Source of the DNA: Thermoleophilaceae bacterium
Lineage (GTDB): Bacteria; Actinomycetota; Thermoleophilia; Solirubrobacterales; JACPNS01
Direction: 5' to 3'
NCBI GenBank assembly: GCA_016463365.1
Contig: JAEMRJ010000001.1
Location: forward strand, 7,320 to 71,319
Length of the DNA stretch: 64,000 bases
How positions within the stretch are numbered: the first letter of the stretch is position 1; every line of letters starts with the position of its first letter. Position numbers and translations under genes: made by a program. The notes beneath the pieces are model-generated. The model saw nothing but the letters and a program-made list of their open reading frames with translations, was not told where the DNA came from and ran no database searches. Positions 1 through 7,743 of this stretch are shown in pieces.

Positions 1-263
1 ACCACTCTCATTTTCTGGCGCTGGCCGTCCACTTTGGCGACAAACGTGTCGCCGTCGATCACATACTGAACGCGCACCGTCTCGCTCGGGCGCGGCAAGA
101 TCCCAGAGAAGGCGCCGCGCACTTTCTCGCCGAGATCCAAATCGCCCAGGGACACGCTTCCAAGCGACAGCCCGTTGCCGAGGCTCGCCACCGACGCGAG
201 CGAGATGCCGAGCATTCCGCAGATCATCGTGATCATCCAGACACGCCTTGCGATTCCGAACAT
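1..263 (-). CDS. Exported thermonuclease-like (SNase) protein, cut by window edge
   Basis: The first 87 codons are visible; the 3' end lies outside the window. Residues 1-30 look like a signal peptide or membrane anchor (basic FGIARR followed by a Met/Ile/Leu-rich core). Around residue 65 the motif VQYVIDGDT followed by a Val/Lys strand resembles the opening strands of staphylococcal-nuclease-fold enzymes, whose conserved DGDT begins the active-site region. The catalytic Arg/Glu residues would lie beyond the edge and cannot be checked. Its ATG overlaps the stop of the upstream 436-residue gene (TGATG), so it is the last visible gene of the coupling-protein operon. An exported nuclease could act outside the cell or in the wall. 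Confidence 0.65.
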   Translation of the reverse strand, partial: MFGIARRVWMITMICGMLGISLASVASLGNGLSLGSVSLGDLDLGEKVRGAFSGILPRPSETVRVQYVIDGDTFVAKVDGQRQKMRV

Positions 264-1573
264 CAGATGCCCGCTCCCTTAGCCACGCTCGCGCCAGTTG
301 AGACCTGACGCGCCTTGGTTACGGCGAGCAATCCAAACTTCTTGTCTGCCCGCGCGAGCGAGAGCTGATCCGTCCTGTTTGTTGGCCGGTGCATACCCAC
401 TGCAGACTCCAGCCCTGCAGTCCGCTGAAGATCGCGCGCGAGCTTCTGCCCGATACGTCCGACTCCCTCACCGCCAAACCGAGGAACTACTGATCCCAAC
501 TCCCAGCCAGGGCGATCTCCAAAGCGCCCCGACCTCATATCCAACCTGAGCTGCATCGCAGCATGATCCACAATGTCAAAGCTGCTCTGCACGATGTTGG
601 GCGGAAGCTTCCCTGCGGGGATGTGAAGCTCGACTACGAGATCCGTTTGCAAAGCTTGACCTGCGCCGTAACTTTCAAATTGATAAGAATCGCTCGCAAG
701 GTCGACCTTGACACGTGCCGGCTCACCCGCAACCTCTACTTGCGACCAGTCTTCGGGGCGCAGCCCCATCGCTCGCGTCCTGAAGCCCCATGTATCTTCG
801 CCCGCCGCGACCCGCGGCACTGCGGCAGCAATCTCGCCGGCTAGAACTTCCGGAGCAAACTCCTCACCAAAGCTTCGACGCGCGGGCTTGATGTAACCCG
901 CAAGAGAGTCGAAACGATCATTCCAATGCCGCTCAAGCCACTGACTTTCAAACTGATCTGCGCCCCCGCTCGGCAGCTCCAACTGCTTGCGAACTGACTC
1001 CAATGATCCACCTGTTTTCACCTGCTCGAACTTGATACGAAGCAGCTCCAGCTGCACTGCTCCCGAATACTCCACGTCTAGGCGCGACCTAATCAGCGTC
1101 TCCTTGATCGTCGACAGCAAAACACTCGGATTCTTGCCCTCAAGTAGGGAGCTCACTTCCCCGCGCTCGGCCAGGAAGCGCTCCTTGGGGATGCTCTCTG
1201 AGATCGCATCGAGGGCGTCCATTTTTCTGCCCATATCGCCCGGCACAACCTGGGCGTTTACGCGCTTGGCGATGTCGCCGATCATCTCCCGCGCATGACC
1301 GTTGTCCAGCGCTGCAACCAAATCTTCGTCACCGCGCGAAGCAAGCCCCCGCTCCCACGACTCGTAGCCCCTCCTTGCAAGCTCGCCTAAGTCAAAGCCA
1401 TTCTCGCCACCAAAAAGCTTTGCAACCGCGAGCTCGTCGGCAGTGACCCTCATCGCATCCCGCCACCCGCGCGAGCCGTGCACAAAGCCTGCGACCGTTT
1501 CTTTGCTCAAGATCTGGATGCGCTCTTCAAGCGTCGCGAAGGCCGATTCGGCAAGTCTTAGGTTTTCGCTCAT
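263..1573 (-). CDS. Unknown 436-residue conjugation-operon protein
   Basis: A soluble, mixed alpha/beta-looking protein with no signal peptide or membrane helix; I do not recognise its family. The N-terminal 200 residues are helix-rich and charged (LAESAFATLEERIQIL), and the C-terminal half has more aromatic and beta-prone segments. The ATG overlaps the stop of the coupling-protein gene by four bases (ATGA), and its own stop overlaps the nuclease-like gene, so it is translated from the same message. Position right after a VirD4-type ATPase suggests a substrate-recognition or cytoplasmic accessory role in transfer, which is inference only. Confidence 0.75.
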   Translation of the reverse strand: MSENLRLAESAFATLEERIQILSKETVAGFVHGSRGWRDAMRVTADELAVAKLFGGENGFDLGELARRGYESWERGLASRGDEDLVAALDNGHAREMIGDIAKRVNAQVVPGDMGRKMDALDAISESIPKERFLAERGEVSSLLEGKNPSVLLSTIKETLIRSRLDVEYSGAVQLELLRIKFEQVKTGGSLESVRKQLELPSGGADQFESQWLERHWNDRFDSLAGYIKPARRSFGEEFAPEVLAGEIAAAVPRVAAGEDTWGFRTRAMGLRPEDWSQVEVAGEPARVKVDLASDSYQFESYGAGQALQTDLVVELHIPAGKLPPNIVQSSFDIVDHAAMQLRLDMRSGRFGDRPGWELGSVVPRFGGEGVGRIGQKLARDLQRTAGLESAVGMHRPTNRTDQLSLARADKKFGLLAVTKARQVSTGASVAKGAGI

Positions 1574-3621
1574 TCCCCGTCCTCATCGAATTCGAATCTC
1601 ATACGTGCATCGACGTCCGGCTCGTCACCACCGGGTTCGCCCGCAAACCCATCCTCGGGCAGCCTGAAAATCGGTCCGTCATCCGGGTCAAGAAGACTCT
1701 GCTGACCCTCGATAACTTCGCGGGCCGCTCTGCCCGTGGCAACCTCGGGGCGCTCTGCAACTACAGCTCCCCCGGGGTTCTCATCGCTCGTGAGACGCAA
1801 TACCTCGCGCTCATCGTCCTCGTTCATCTCGCCAACCCTGAGGGGCTGACTGGCCGCTCTGCGCTTGAAGTCGTGGTCGGGGGTGGTGACTTCGTAGGTG
1901 ATCGGATTGAAGCGTTCGGGATCCGAATTCTTCGCGTCTTCGATCATCTTCTTCAGCGACGGCTCGGCATACCACGGACGCAGATCGAGCATGGCCGGCT
2001 TGATGTTTCCGTAGATCAGCAGCCCCGTGTTCGTCTTCATCTCGCGCACGAGGTTGCTCGGGAGCATCCTGCGGTAGGTGTCGCTCTCGGTCGTCGACTT
2101 GCTTTGATGGCCGTCGGTGAACGAGACCTGGCGGATGCTCTGCTCGCCGGTGACGTCGCCGACCCACTTCAGGGTGTGCTCGCATTTGACGCCCGGCAGC
2201 ACGATCGTCGCTCTGTGGTTTGAGACGATCGTCTGCGCCTTGTCGTGGCCCCAGCGCTCGCGCACCTGGCCGAAGTCCTGAAAGATCGTGACCAGCTGAA
2301 TACCTACGCCGGCCGCGGTCGAGGCCAGCTTGTCGAGGTCCGGCAGCGGCGCGATGTTTGCCGCCTCGTCAAGCACGACCAGCAGCGGCGGGTCAAGCGG
2401 CCGGCCAGTCTTTGCGTACTCCTGATAGCCGTAGTCGATGATCTCGTTGATCAGCGTTCCGTAGAGCGCGGCGAGCTGCTTCTGCTCGGTGATCGGTGCG
2501 CAGAGATAGGCAGTTGCGGGCTTGTCTCCGATCAGCTTGTCCGGCGTGATCTCCGAGCTGCGCGCCGAATCGAGGACGCGCGGCGAGCGGTAGGCCTCAA
2601 CGACGCTGCGCGCCGTCAGATACACGGAGTCGCGCTGCTCATTTGCCATCGCCCAGACGCCGCGCAGCGTGTTCAGCGGCAAGTCGTCGAGGCCGTCATA
2701 GACGTCGACCAGCTCGCGCGTGATCTCGTCCTTTGCATCGACGCCGATCGAAAGCCAGTTGACGACCTTGCCCATGTCAAAGTCGCCAAGCTTTGCCGCG
2801 TACATCAGCGGCGCGAGAAGCATCTGAGCCTGCTCGTACCAGAAGCCGTTGTCATTTCCCCCGCCGAGCGCCTGCTTTGCAGTCTGCGTGAGCGACTTAG
2901 AAGTTGTCTGCGCGCCCTCGAAGGTGTTGCAGCGCGACAGAGGAGTCCAGGTGTGCCGGCGCTCGATCTCGTTGGTCTCGGCCGGGTCATACATATAGAC
3001 CGGCCCCTTCTGGCGTCTTACGGCGATCGTGTCCTCGAGCAGGTCGCTCTTGACCGAGGTGATCAGAGCCGAGCCCTCCCATTCGCAGATCGCCGGCACG
3101 GCGATCGCCGTCGACTTACCTTGCTGAGTCGGGCCAAAGGCGCAGGTCGATTGACGGACCTCGGCAGCAATAAGCGCGCGGCCTGATTTGCCAAGCACGA
3201 CGCGGTTTCCGCCCGGCTTTGAGACCACCAGATCCGAGAGGTCGCCTTTGACCGCCCAGGTGGCGCTCTCTGGGGGAGCGTTTCTTCCCTTCATCACGCG
3301 AGCGATCGTCGGGGCGTGCCGGTAGGCCAGCGCGGCGATCAGCGCATAAACCGCAAGCACGCCGAGCCAGAAGACCGTCTCGTTGATGTACGGACGGTGC
3401 TCGGCCGGCCACGCAGTCGCGGGATCGGCGAGCGCCGCAAGCATCCTAATCCCGAGCGCCGGCGCTGCCAAGAGCCGCGCGCCAGTGAAGTGGCCGCTGG
3501 CCAGAAGATTCAGCAGCTCCCCAACAAAAAAGCAAATCACGCCGAAGCTCATCACAGCGATAAACCCGAAGAGGACGAGCTTGATGTTTATCTCGCGCTG
3601 GGGCTGATTCTGCGGAATCAC
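1570..3621 (-). CDS. VirD4/TraG-type IV coupling protein ATPase
   Basis: This is the inner-membrane ATPase that brings the relaxase-DNA complex to the secretion channel. Two membrane helices lie near residues 14-40 and 82-100. A Walker A segment (GPTQQGKST) is at about residues 163-171 and Walker B (LLVVLDEAAN) at about 414-422, both typical of the TraG/VirD4 family. The C-terminal 100 residues are acidic and low-complexity, as in coupling proteins that dock substrates. I chose the GTG start because it gives a GTGA overlap with the upstream stop; an in-frame ATG ten codons earlier would overlap 34 bases. Length (683 residues) is normal for the family. Family call is secure; the partner relaxase is presumably the MobF protein at 47.2 kb. 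Confidence 0.93.
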   Translation of the reverse strand: MIPQNQPQREINIKLVLFGFIAVMSFGVICFFVGELLNLLASGHFTGARLLAAPALGIRMLAALADPATAWPAEHRPYINETVFWLGVLAVYALIAALAYRHAPTIARVMKGRNAPPESATWAVKGDLSDLVVSKPGGNRVVLGKSGRALIAAEVRQSTCAFGPTQQGKSTAIAVPAICEWEGSALITSVKSDLLEDTIAVRRQKGPVYMYDPAETNEIERRHTWTPLSRCNTFEGAQTTSKSLTQTAKQALGGGNDNGFWYEQAQMLLAPLMYAAKLGDFDMGKVVNWLSIGVDAKDEITRELVDVYDGLDDLPLNTLRGVWAMANEQRDSVYLTARSVVEAYRSPRVLDSARSSEITPDKLIGDKPATAYLCAPITEQKQLAALYGTLINEIIDYGYQEYAKTGRPLDPPLLVVLDEAANIAPLPDLDKLASTAAGVGIQLVTIFQDFGQVRERWGHDKAQTIVSNHRATIVLPGVKCEHTLKWVGDVTGEQSIRQVSFTDGHQSKSTTESDTYRRMLPSNLVREMKTNTGLLIYGNIKPAMLDLRPWYAEPSLKKMIEDAKNSDPERFNPITYEVTTPDHDFKRRAASQPLRVGEMNEDDEREVLRLTSDENPGGAVVAERPEVATGRAAREVIEGQQSLLDPDDGPIFRLPEDGFAGEPGGDEPDVDARMRFEFDEDGE

Positions 3622-4046
3622 CCAGCACCGCCAATACTCACAACCGGGCAAAGCGGAATCCGCATCGACGCTTCGCCCTTGGCGAACTCAAAGTAGGCCA
3701 GCCTCGTCTCCAGGTACCAGGCGAGAAGCTGCGCCCAACGCTCCCCGGCCCAGCGGGCCAGCTGTGCCTCGCAGCACGCGCACAGCTGCTCAGTCACGGC
3801 GCGCACCGTTGCTGCTCCAACTTCGCGCAGCGCGGTCTCGGCGTCGCCTACCTCCCACTCTCCGCTGAACGGGTCAAAGAAGTCAACGAGCTTGATCCGC
3901 ACCGCGGCGATCTCGTCTGTCTCGCGCTCGGCCGAGACGATCGCCAGCAGCTCCGCAGGCTCAAGCGTCTTAAAGAAGGATTCATACCGAGACACGTACG
4001 CGCCAAAGTCGGCGGCCGCGAACTGCGTTGTCTCAGAACCGCTCAT
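3618..4046 (-). CDS. Small unknown protein of conjugation operon
   Basis: A 142-residue, helix-rich, cysteine-containing protein (an LCACCEAQL segment near residue 90) with no signal peptide. I do not recognise it. Start (ATGA) and end (GTGA) overlap both neighbours, so it is tightly coupled between another small unknown and the VirD4-type ATPase. The paired small proteins upstream of the coupling protein may be transfer-specific accessory or chaperone proteins; no motif proves this. Confidence 0.7.
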   Translation of the reverse strand: MSGSETTQFAAADFGAYVSRYESFFKTLEPAELLAIVSAERETDEIAAVRIKLVDFFDPFSGEWEVGDAETALREVGAATVRAVTEQLCACCEAQLARWAGERWAQLLAWYLETRLAYFEFAKGEASMRIPLCPVVSIGGAG

Positions 4047-4435
4047 GCGGCGATCCGAGTTGAAGTCCGCGAGATCCGGTCCAGGCGCGCCCAGAGCGCG
4101 GCGGCGATCGTGCGACCGGCCTCGTCGCCGGCGTCGCCTTCGACGATTTCGCTGATCGCTTCGCGCGTGTAGAACGCGATGCTGGTGATCACGTCAGCAT
4201 CGAGGCGCACCTCGGCGTCGCGCAGCGCGAAGCGCCACCACTCAACAAGATCATCAAGCACCCATTCGGTGCCCGGCGCAAAAGCAGCGGCTGCTCGCAG
4301 CGAGCCGTTGCCGACGTGAAAGAGGACATAGCCCGGGAGCAGCACAAGGCCCCACTCATCGACGCCACGGCGCCGCGGGAGCGGAGTAGCTTCCGGAGTC
4401 GCGATAGCGCGCAGCTGGGCCGACTGCGGGTTCAT
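4043..4435 (-). CDS. Small unknown protein of conjugation operon
   Basis: 130 residues, Trp-rich centre (VEWWRF) and an acidic helix, no membrane segment. The ATG at 4435 is chosen over an upstream in-frame ATG because it overlaps the stop of the preceding 32-codon reading frame by ATGA, the arrangement used throughout this operon. No family recognised. It is the second gene behind promoter element P1 and is followed by an ATGA overlap with the next unknown. Confidence 0.65.
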   Translation of the reverse strand: MNPQSAQLRAIATPEATPLPRRRGVDEWGLVLLPGYVLFHVGNGSLRAAAAFAPGTEWVLDDLVEWWRFALRDAEVRLDADVITSIAFYTREAISEIVEGDAGDEAGRTIAAALWARLDRISRTSTRIAA

Positions 4436-4530
4436 CGCGTCACCTGCGGGCGGAGGGTGAAACACCCGGGCGTAGCGCCGCAGCGCTTGCCCAGGGTGCT
4501 CCTCATTGGTTGTCTACCTCTTTGTGCCAT
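4432..4530 (-). CDS. 32-residue leader ORF at promoter P1
   Basis: A short reading frame that begins with ATG immediately after the TTAG end of promoter element P1 and finishes with TGA overlapping the next start codon (ATGA). The peptide is basic (MAQRGRQPMRS then two Cys). If transcription starts where the element predicts, this is a leaderless coding sequence, and its translation would deliver ribosomes to the 130-residue gene, which has no clear Shine-Dalgarno of its own. No homology is claimed. The alternative is that it is a non-coding leader of about 100 bases. Confidence 0.45.
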   Translation of the reverse strand: MAQRGRQPMRSTLGKRCGATPGCFTLRPQVTR

Positions 4531-4590
4531 CTAAGAAGTAAGCGGGATAAAACGACCTCGCTGTCATCGCGTTTGCAAAAAACTTTTTGC
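4531..4590 (-). promoter_or_regulatory. Promoter element P1 (GATGACAG-N13-TCCC type)
   Basis: Read on the minus strand: an A/T-rich tract, GATGACAG (4568-4561), 13 bases, TCCC (4547-4544), then GCTTAC and TTAG ending one base before the ATG at 4530. It is one of five copies with identical 13-base spacing, each upstream of a conjugation or sigma gene. It probably drives the leader ORF, two unknowns, VirD4, the 436-residue protein and the nuclease. Confidence 0.75.
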
Positions 4591-4627
4591 GCGCGACCGT
4601 CTCGCTGGACGCCCCCGAAGGCCGCCC

Positions 4628-5002
4628 TCAGATCTCTTCGATGCCGATGCTCGAAAGCAGATCAATACGCAGGCTCGCCGCCTGACTGAAATCCGCGAAC
4701 TCTGCTCCATCGAGCAGCAGCTCGGCGAGCGCGGCGAAATCGCGGTAGGTCATCTGAAGCTGCATCTCCCCGGGCGCGTCGAGCCCGGCGCTCTTCAAAC
4801 AACCGAGCAGCTGCTCGGCGTTTGCCTTTGCCGCTTCCCCCCACTCGCCGGCGTTGCCCTTGCGCCAGAGAAGGCGCACGAGATCCGCGTCCTCGCGGTT
4901 TAGCTCTGCCGGGTAGAAGATCTCGCTTCCCATCACGACGCCAAGCCGCGCCTTCACCTCGGCCGGCGAGGTAAGTCCGAAGGTTTTCACCAGCGCGCTC
5001 AT
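4628..5002 (-). CDS. Small unknown protein at end of T4SS core operon
   Basis: 124 residues starting SALVKTFGL. The ATG at 5002 overlaps the stop of the VirB4-like gene (ATGA), so the upstream in-frame ATG is rejected. It carries no signal peptide or recognised motif; the C-terminal half is Leu/Ala/Asp-rich helix. It is the last gene of the operon headed by P2, and the P1 element begins less than 100 bases beyond. Its size and acidity resemble the two unknown proteins just downstream, but I see no convincing alignment between them. Confidence 0.7.
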   Translation of the reverse strand: MSALVKTFGLTSPAEVKARLGVVMGSEIFYPAELNREDADLVRLLWRKGNAGEWGEAAKANAEQLLGCLKSAGLDAPGEMQLQMTYRDFAALAELLLDGAEFADFSQAASLRIDLLSSIGIEEI

Positions 5003-6255
5003 GCGGCGATCGAGTCTTCTGCGCCCATGCGAGCGTCGGTGTCGATGATCTGCCACTCGTCCGGCGAGAGGTCGTGGTGGACGATCGCTTTGGTGCGGCC
5101 GACAAGCCAGAGGCCCGTTCCCCGCTTGGCAGTTGCGATCACGTCGCGCTCGACGCTTGTGAGGCGGTAGACCTTTTCCACGCCTTGCACCCCTTCGGAG
5201 CCTTGCGGATAGATCACGTGCGTTCCGGTGTCCTCAAGAAGCCCCCGCGCAAGCGCTTCGATGCGCGATCCGCCGTCGCCGGCGCTCATCAGGTCGCTCA
5301 CTCGGTGCAGCACCATGATGTTGCAGATGCCGTAGGAACGTGAGTGCTTGTAGGAGTCTTGGAGCCATTCGCCCACCCCCTCGTGGGCGATGATCTTCCA
5401 TCCCTCGTCGATCACCCAGAAGTTCTTGATGCGCTGATCGTGCTTACGCTGCATTGCGATCTCGGCGCGCAACCAGGCCGAGGCGCAGGCCATCAAAATG
5501 CCGATCGACTCCCCGCCGTAGAAAGCCTCGAGATTCAAGACTACGATGCGCTTGGAAAAGTCGACGTCGCCCGTTGATGGGCCGTCAAACATTCCTTGCA
5601 GCGGTCCCTCGCAGAGGTTTTGAAGCGCAAGCGCGGATCCGCGGACGGCGTCGATCGTGCCGCTCTTGTCAAGCTTCAACGCTTCGCACAGATTCTTCGT
5701 CGGGTGCAGCAGGCCGTGGACGATCATCGGGATCGTCGGCTCGGATTCTTTTGCGGCCGTCTCGCCGAGCACCACCGTGAGCGCGCGCTGCTCAACTGGA
5801 GCGAGCGGCTTCTTCTGCGCCGCCGCCGCAACCGCGAGCAGAACTCCCAGCTGCATCTCAGGCCCGCCGCGAGGGTTCAAGGGATTCAGGCGCACCTTGC
5901 CGCCTGGCTCGAGCCTGATCGGCTCGGCGCCCCAAGCGTTCGCAAGTGGTCCGTACTCGCCCTTGGGGTCAACGATCACCGCTCGACGGTCTTTGAAGAT
6001 CAGCTCACGAGATAGGAACGACTTCACAAGCGCGCTCTTTCCCGAACCGATCTCGCCAAAAATCATCACGTTCGGGTTGGTTAGAACCTTCTTGTTGTAG
6101 AGCACCCAAGGGTCAAAACAGAAGGCAGACCCGAGCCTGCTCTGGCCAATGTAGACGCCCTCAGAGCCAAAGCCTGCTTCGGCCTGAAACGGGTATGCGG
6201 CCTTGAAATTCGCGGTTGTCACTCGGTGGCCGCGCTTCTCGTTTACGTCGCGCAT
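4999..6255 (-). CDS. VirB4-type conjugation ATPase, C-terminal ATPase half
   Basis: The motor ATPase of the secretion channel. Walker A GEIGSGKS is at residues 67-74, a VDPKGEYG segment near 95-102, and Walker B FWVIDE at 279-284, followed by a sensor-like HRVSDL segment. At 418 residues it contains only the RecA-like half; canonical VirB4 proteins are about 800 residues with an N-terminal membrane-associated half. That half is supplied by the preceding gene, which ends four bases upstream, so VirB4 is split across two adjacent proteins here. Such a split is known for actinobacterial SCO6880-type systems. Energises pilus or channel assembly and DNA export. Confidence 0.9.
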   Translation of the reverse strand: MRDVNEKRGHRVTTANFKAAYPFQAEAGFGSEGVYIGQSRLGSAFCFDPWVLYNKKVLTNPNVMIFGEIGSGKSALVKSFLSRELIFKDRRAVIVDPKGEYGPLANAWGAEPIRLEPGGKVRLNPLNPRGGPEMQLGVLLAVAAAAQKKPLAPVEQRALTVVLGETAAKESEPTIPMIVHGLLHPTKNLCEALKLDKSGTIDAVRGSALALQNLCEGPLQGMFDGPSTGDVDFSKRIVVLNLEAFYGGESIGILMACASAWLRAEIAMQRKHDQRIKNFWVIDEGWKIIAHEGVGEWLQDSYKHSRSYGICNIMVLHRVSDLMSAGDGGSRIEALARGLLEDTGTHVIYPQGSEGVQGVEKVYRLTSVERDVIATAKRGTGLWLVGRTKAIVHHDLSPDEWQIIDTDARMGAEDSIAA

Positions 6256-6258
6256 GAG

Positions 6259-7743
6259 CTACACCAGTCCTGACTTCAAGCCGCGGCAGAGCGGCATCGT
6301 GTAGCTGATAGCCGTGCCCTGCTCGCCGAGGAGCCGGCGCAGCTCGAGGTGGCTTTGGGACGCCGCGTGTTCGATCTCGGCGCAGGCCGCGTCGAGCTCT
6401 TCGCGCGTGCGGCCAGAGACGGTCACGAACGCGGAGAAGCGAACCTCCGCGTGGCCAGAGGCAAGCTCTTGCTCCCTCTCCATGATCCCCTGGTAGACGC
6501 GGCGCTTGCTCGCTGAGGTGCGAAACCCGCGCGATTCGCGCGCGTCGGCTGAGGCCTCTTCGCTTGTGGCCGCAGACTGCACGTCGCGCATCGCCTTTAT
6601 GTGCGGGACGGGTTCAACGGTCATGCTCACGGTTCTAAGCACGCTGGTGTTCAGGAGCAGCGGGGACAGGAAAGTCGGCCCGACGCCGATACGCGGAAAG
6701 TTCACGACCCAATAGGTCGTGTGCAGCACGCCTTCGCACTCGTAGGTGTCCCAATCCTCCTCGGCGTAGATCGGGCCCATCGACTGCGGGGCGACGCCAG
6801 TCTTCATCTGATCGGTCACGGCATAAGGATTGAAATGTCCCCGCACGACCCGAGCGAGCGTGCGCGGCCGAAGCGGGCCGACCACGCGAACGTCGGCCTG
6901 GCCCAAGGCCGTGATGAAATGCTCCATCTCGCGCATAAGCAGCGCGCAGTAACCATCGTGATGCTTGCCAAGCCGCGAAGCCATTTTGCGCACGCTGCGC
7001 TTCTTCATGTCAAGGCGCAGCACGAGCAGCAGCTCGTGTTCTTGCTGCACTGACGCGGCACCCGAGAGGAGCTTGACGTAGGACATGACGTTGGGGTCAT
7101 TGGCGCCAAGTTCGGTGTCAACGTTCTCCACCAGGTACTCGCGCAGCTCGTCCTGATTGGCCGGCAGCGTCGTCTCGATCCACTGAATCCGCGAGACCGG
7201 GCAATCGTCGCGCGCTAGGTCTGCAAGCACGGCGGCCCAGCCCTGGAGCTTTGCCTGCTGCTCCTCATCATCCAGAAGCGCAAACGAATCAGCCGTAACC
7301 GCGATCGAGGCCGTGTATGCGCCCCAATCAGCGTCATAGGCAACGCCGACTTCGTGGCCATTGAGCATCGCGCCGAGGATCTCGATCGACTCGATTGCTG
7401 GCGGCAGGTCAGTTTCAAGCTCTGCCTCGCCGTCGATCTCGCCGATGTGGCCGTAGTTCATCGCCTGAGACTCGTAACGCAGACGGCCGAGAAAGCGCCG
7501 GATGCCAAAACGAATCGCGATGTCAGTCCAATCGACCGCTGGCCTGCCAAGCACCGGCATCGTCACAAACGCAAACGTCACTCCCGCAATTACCAGGGCG
7601 ACCATCAAGGAGCGCCCGCTGCCGAGCTGGGTCAGCGCGATGAGGCTGGCGATAAAGCCGATCGCAGCTGCGACCAGCTGACGCATCGAAAGATCACCGA
7701 AAATGCCCGTAGATTCGAGCGGACCAAACTTGTAGTTAGACAC
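6259..7743 (-). CDS. SCO6880/PrgI-like T4SS protein (VirB3-VirB4 N-terminal equivalent)
   Basis: Two membrane helices near residues 20-45 and 50-68 (a PrgI/VirB3-like hairpin) are followed by a large cytoplasmic region with segments typical of VirB4 N-terminal halves, for example YWVVNFPRIGV around residue 345 and an LRTVSMTVEPV strand. No Walker A is present, as expected if the ATPase half is the next gene. Start is GTG, overlapping the TrbL-like stop by eight bases. The match to the family named after Streptomyces SCO6880 is from memory of its architecture; the split VirB4 reading is supported by adjacency. Confidence 0.7.
   Translation of the reverse strand: MSNYKFGPLESTGIFGDLSMRQLVAAAIGFIASLIALTQLGSGRSLMVALVIAGVTFAFVTMPVLGRPAVDWTDIAIRFGIRRFLGRLRYESQAMNYGHIGEIDGEAELETDLPPAIESIEILGAMLNGHEVGVAYDADWGAYTASIAVTADSFALLDDEEQQAKLQGWAAVLADLARDDCPVSRIQWIETTLPANQDELREYLVENVDTELGANDPNVMSYVKLLSGAASVQQEHELLLVLRLDMKKRSVRKMASRLGKHHDGYCALLMREMEHFITALGQADVRVVGPLRPRTLARVVRGHFNPYAVTDQMKTGVAPQSMGPIYAEEDWDTYECEGVLHTTYWVVNFPRIGVGPTFLSPLLLNTSVLRTVSMTVEPVPHIKAMRDVQSAATSEEASADARESRGFRTSASKRRVYQGIMEREQELASGHAEVRFSAFVTVSGRTREELDAACAEIEHAASQSHLELRRLLGEQGTAISYTMPLCRGLKSGLV

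Noticed and set aside
2245..3186. 313-codon plus-strand frame antisense to the coupling protein
   Set aside because: Shadow of the VirD4-type gene; Arg/Leu-rich composition with no domain.
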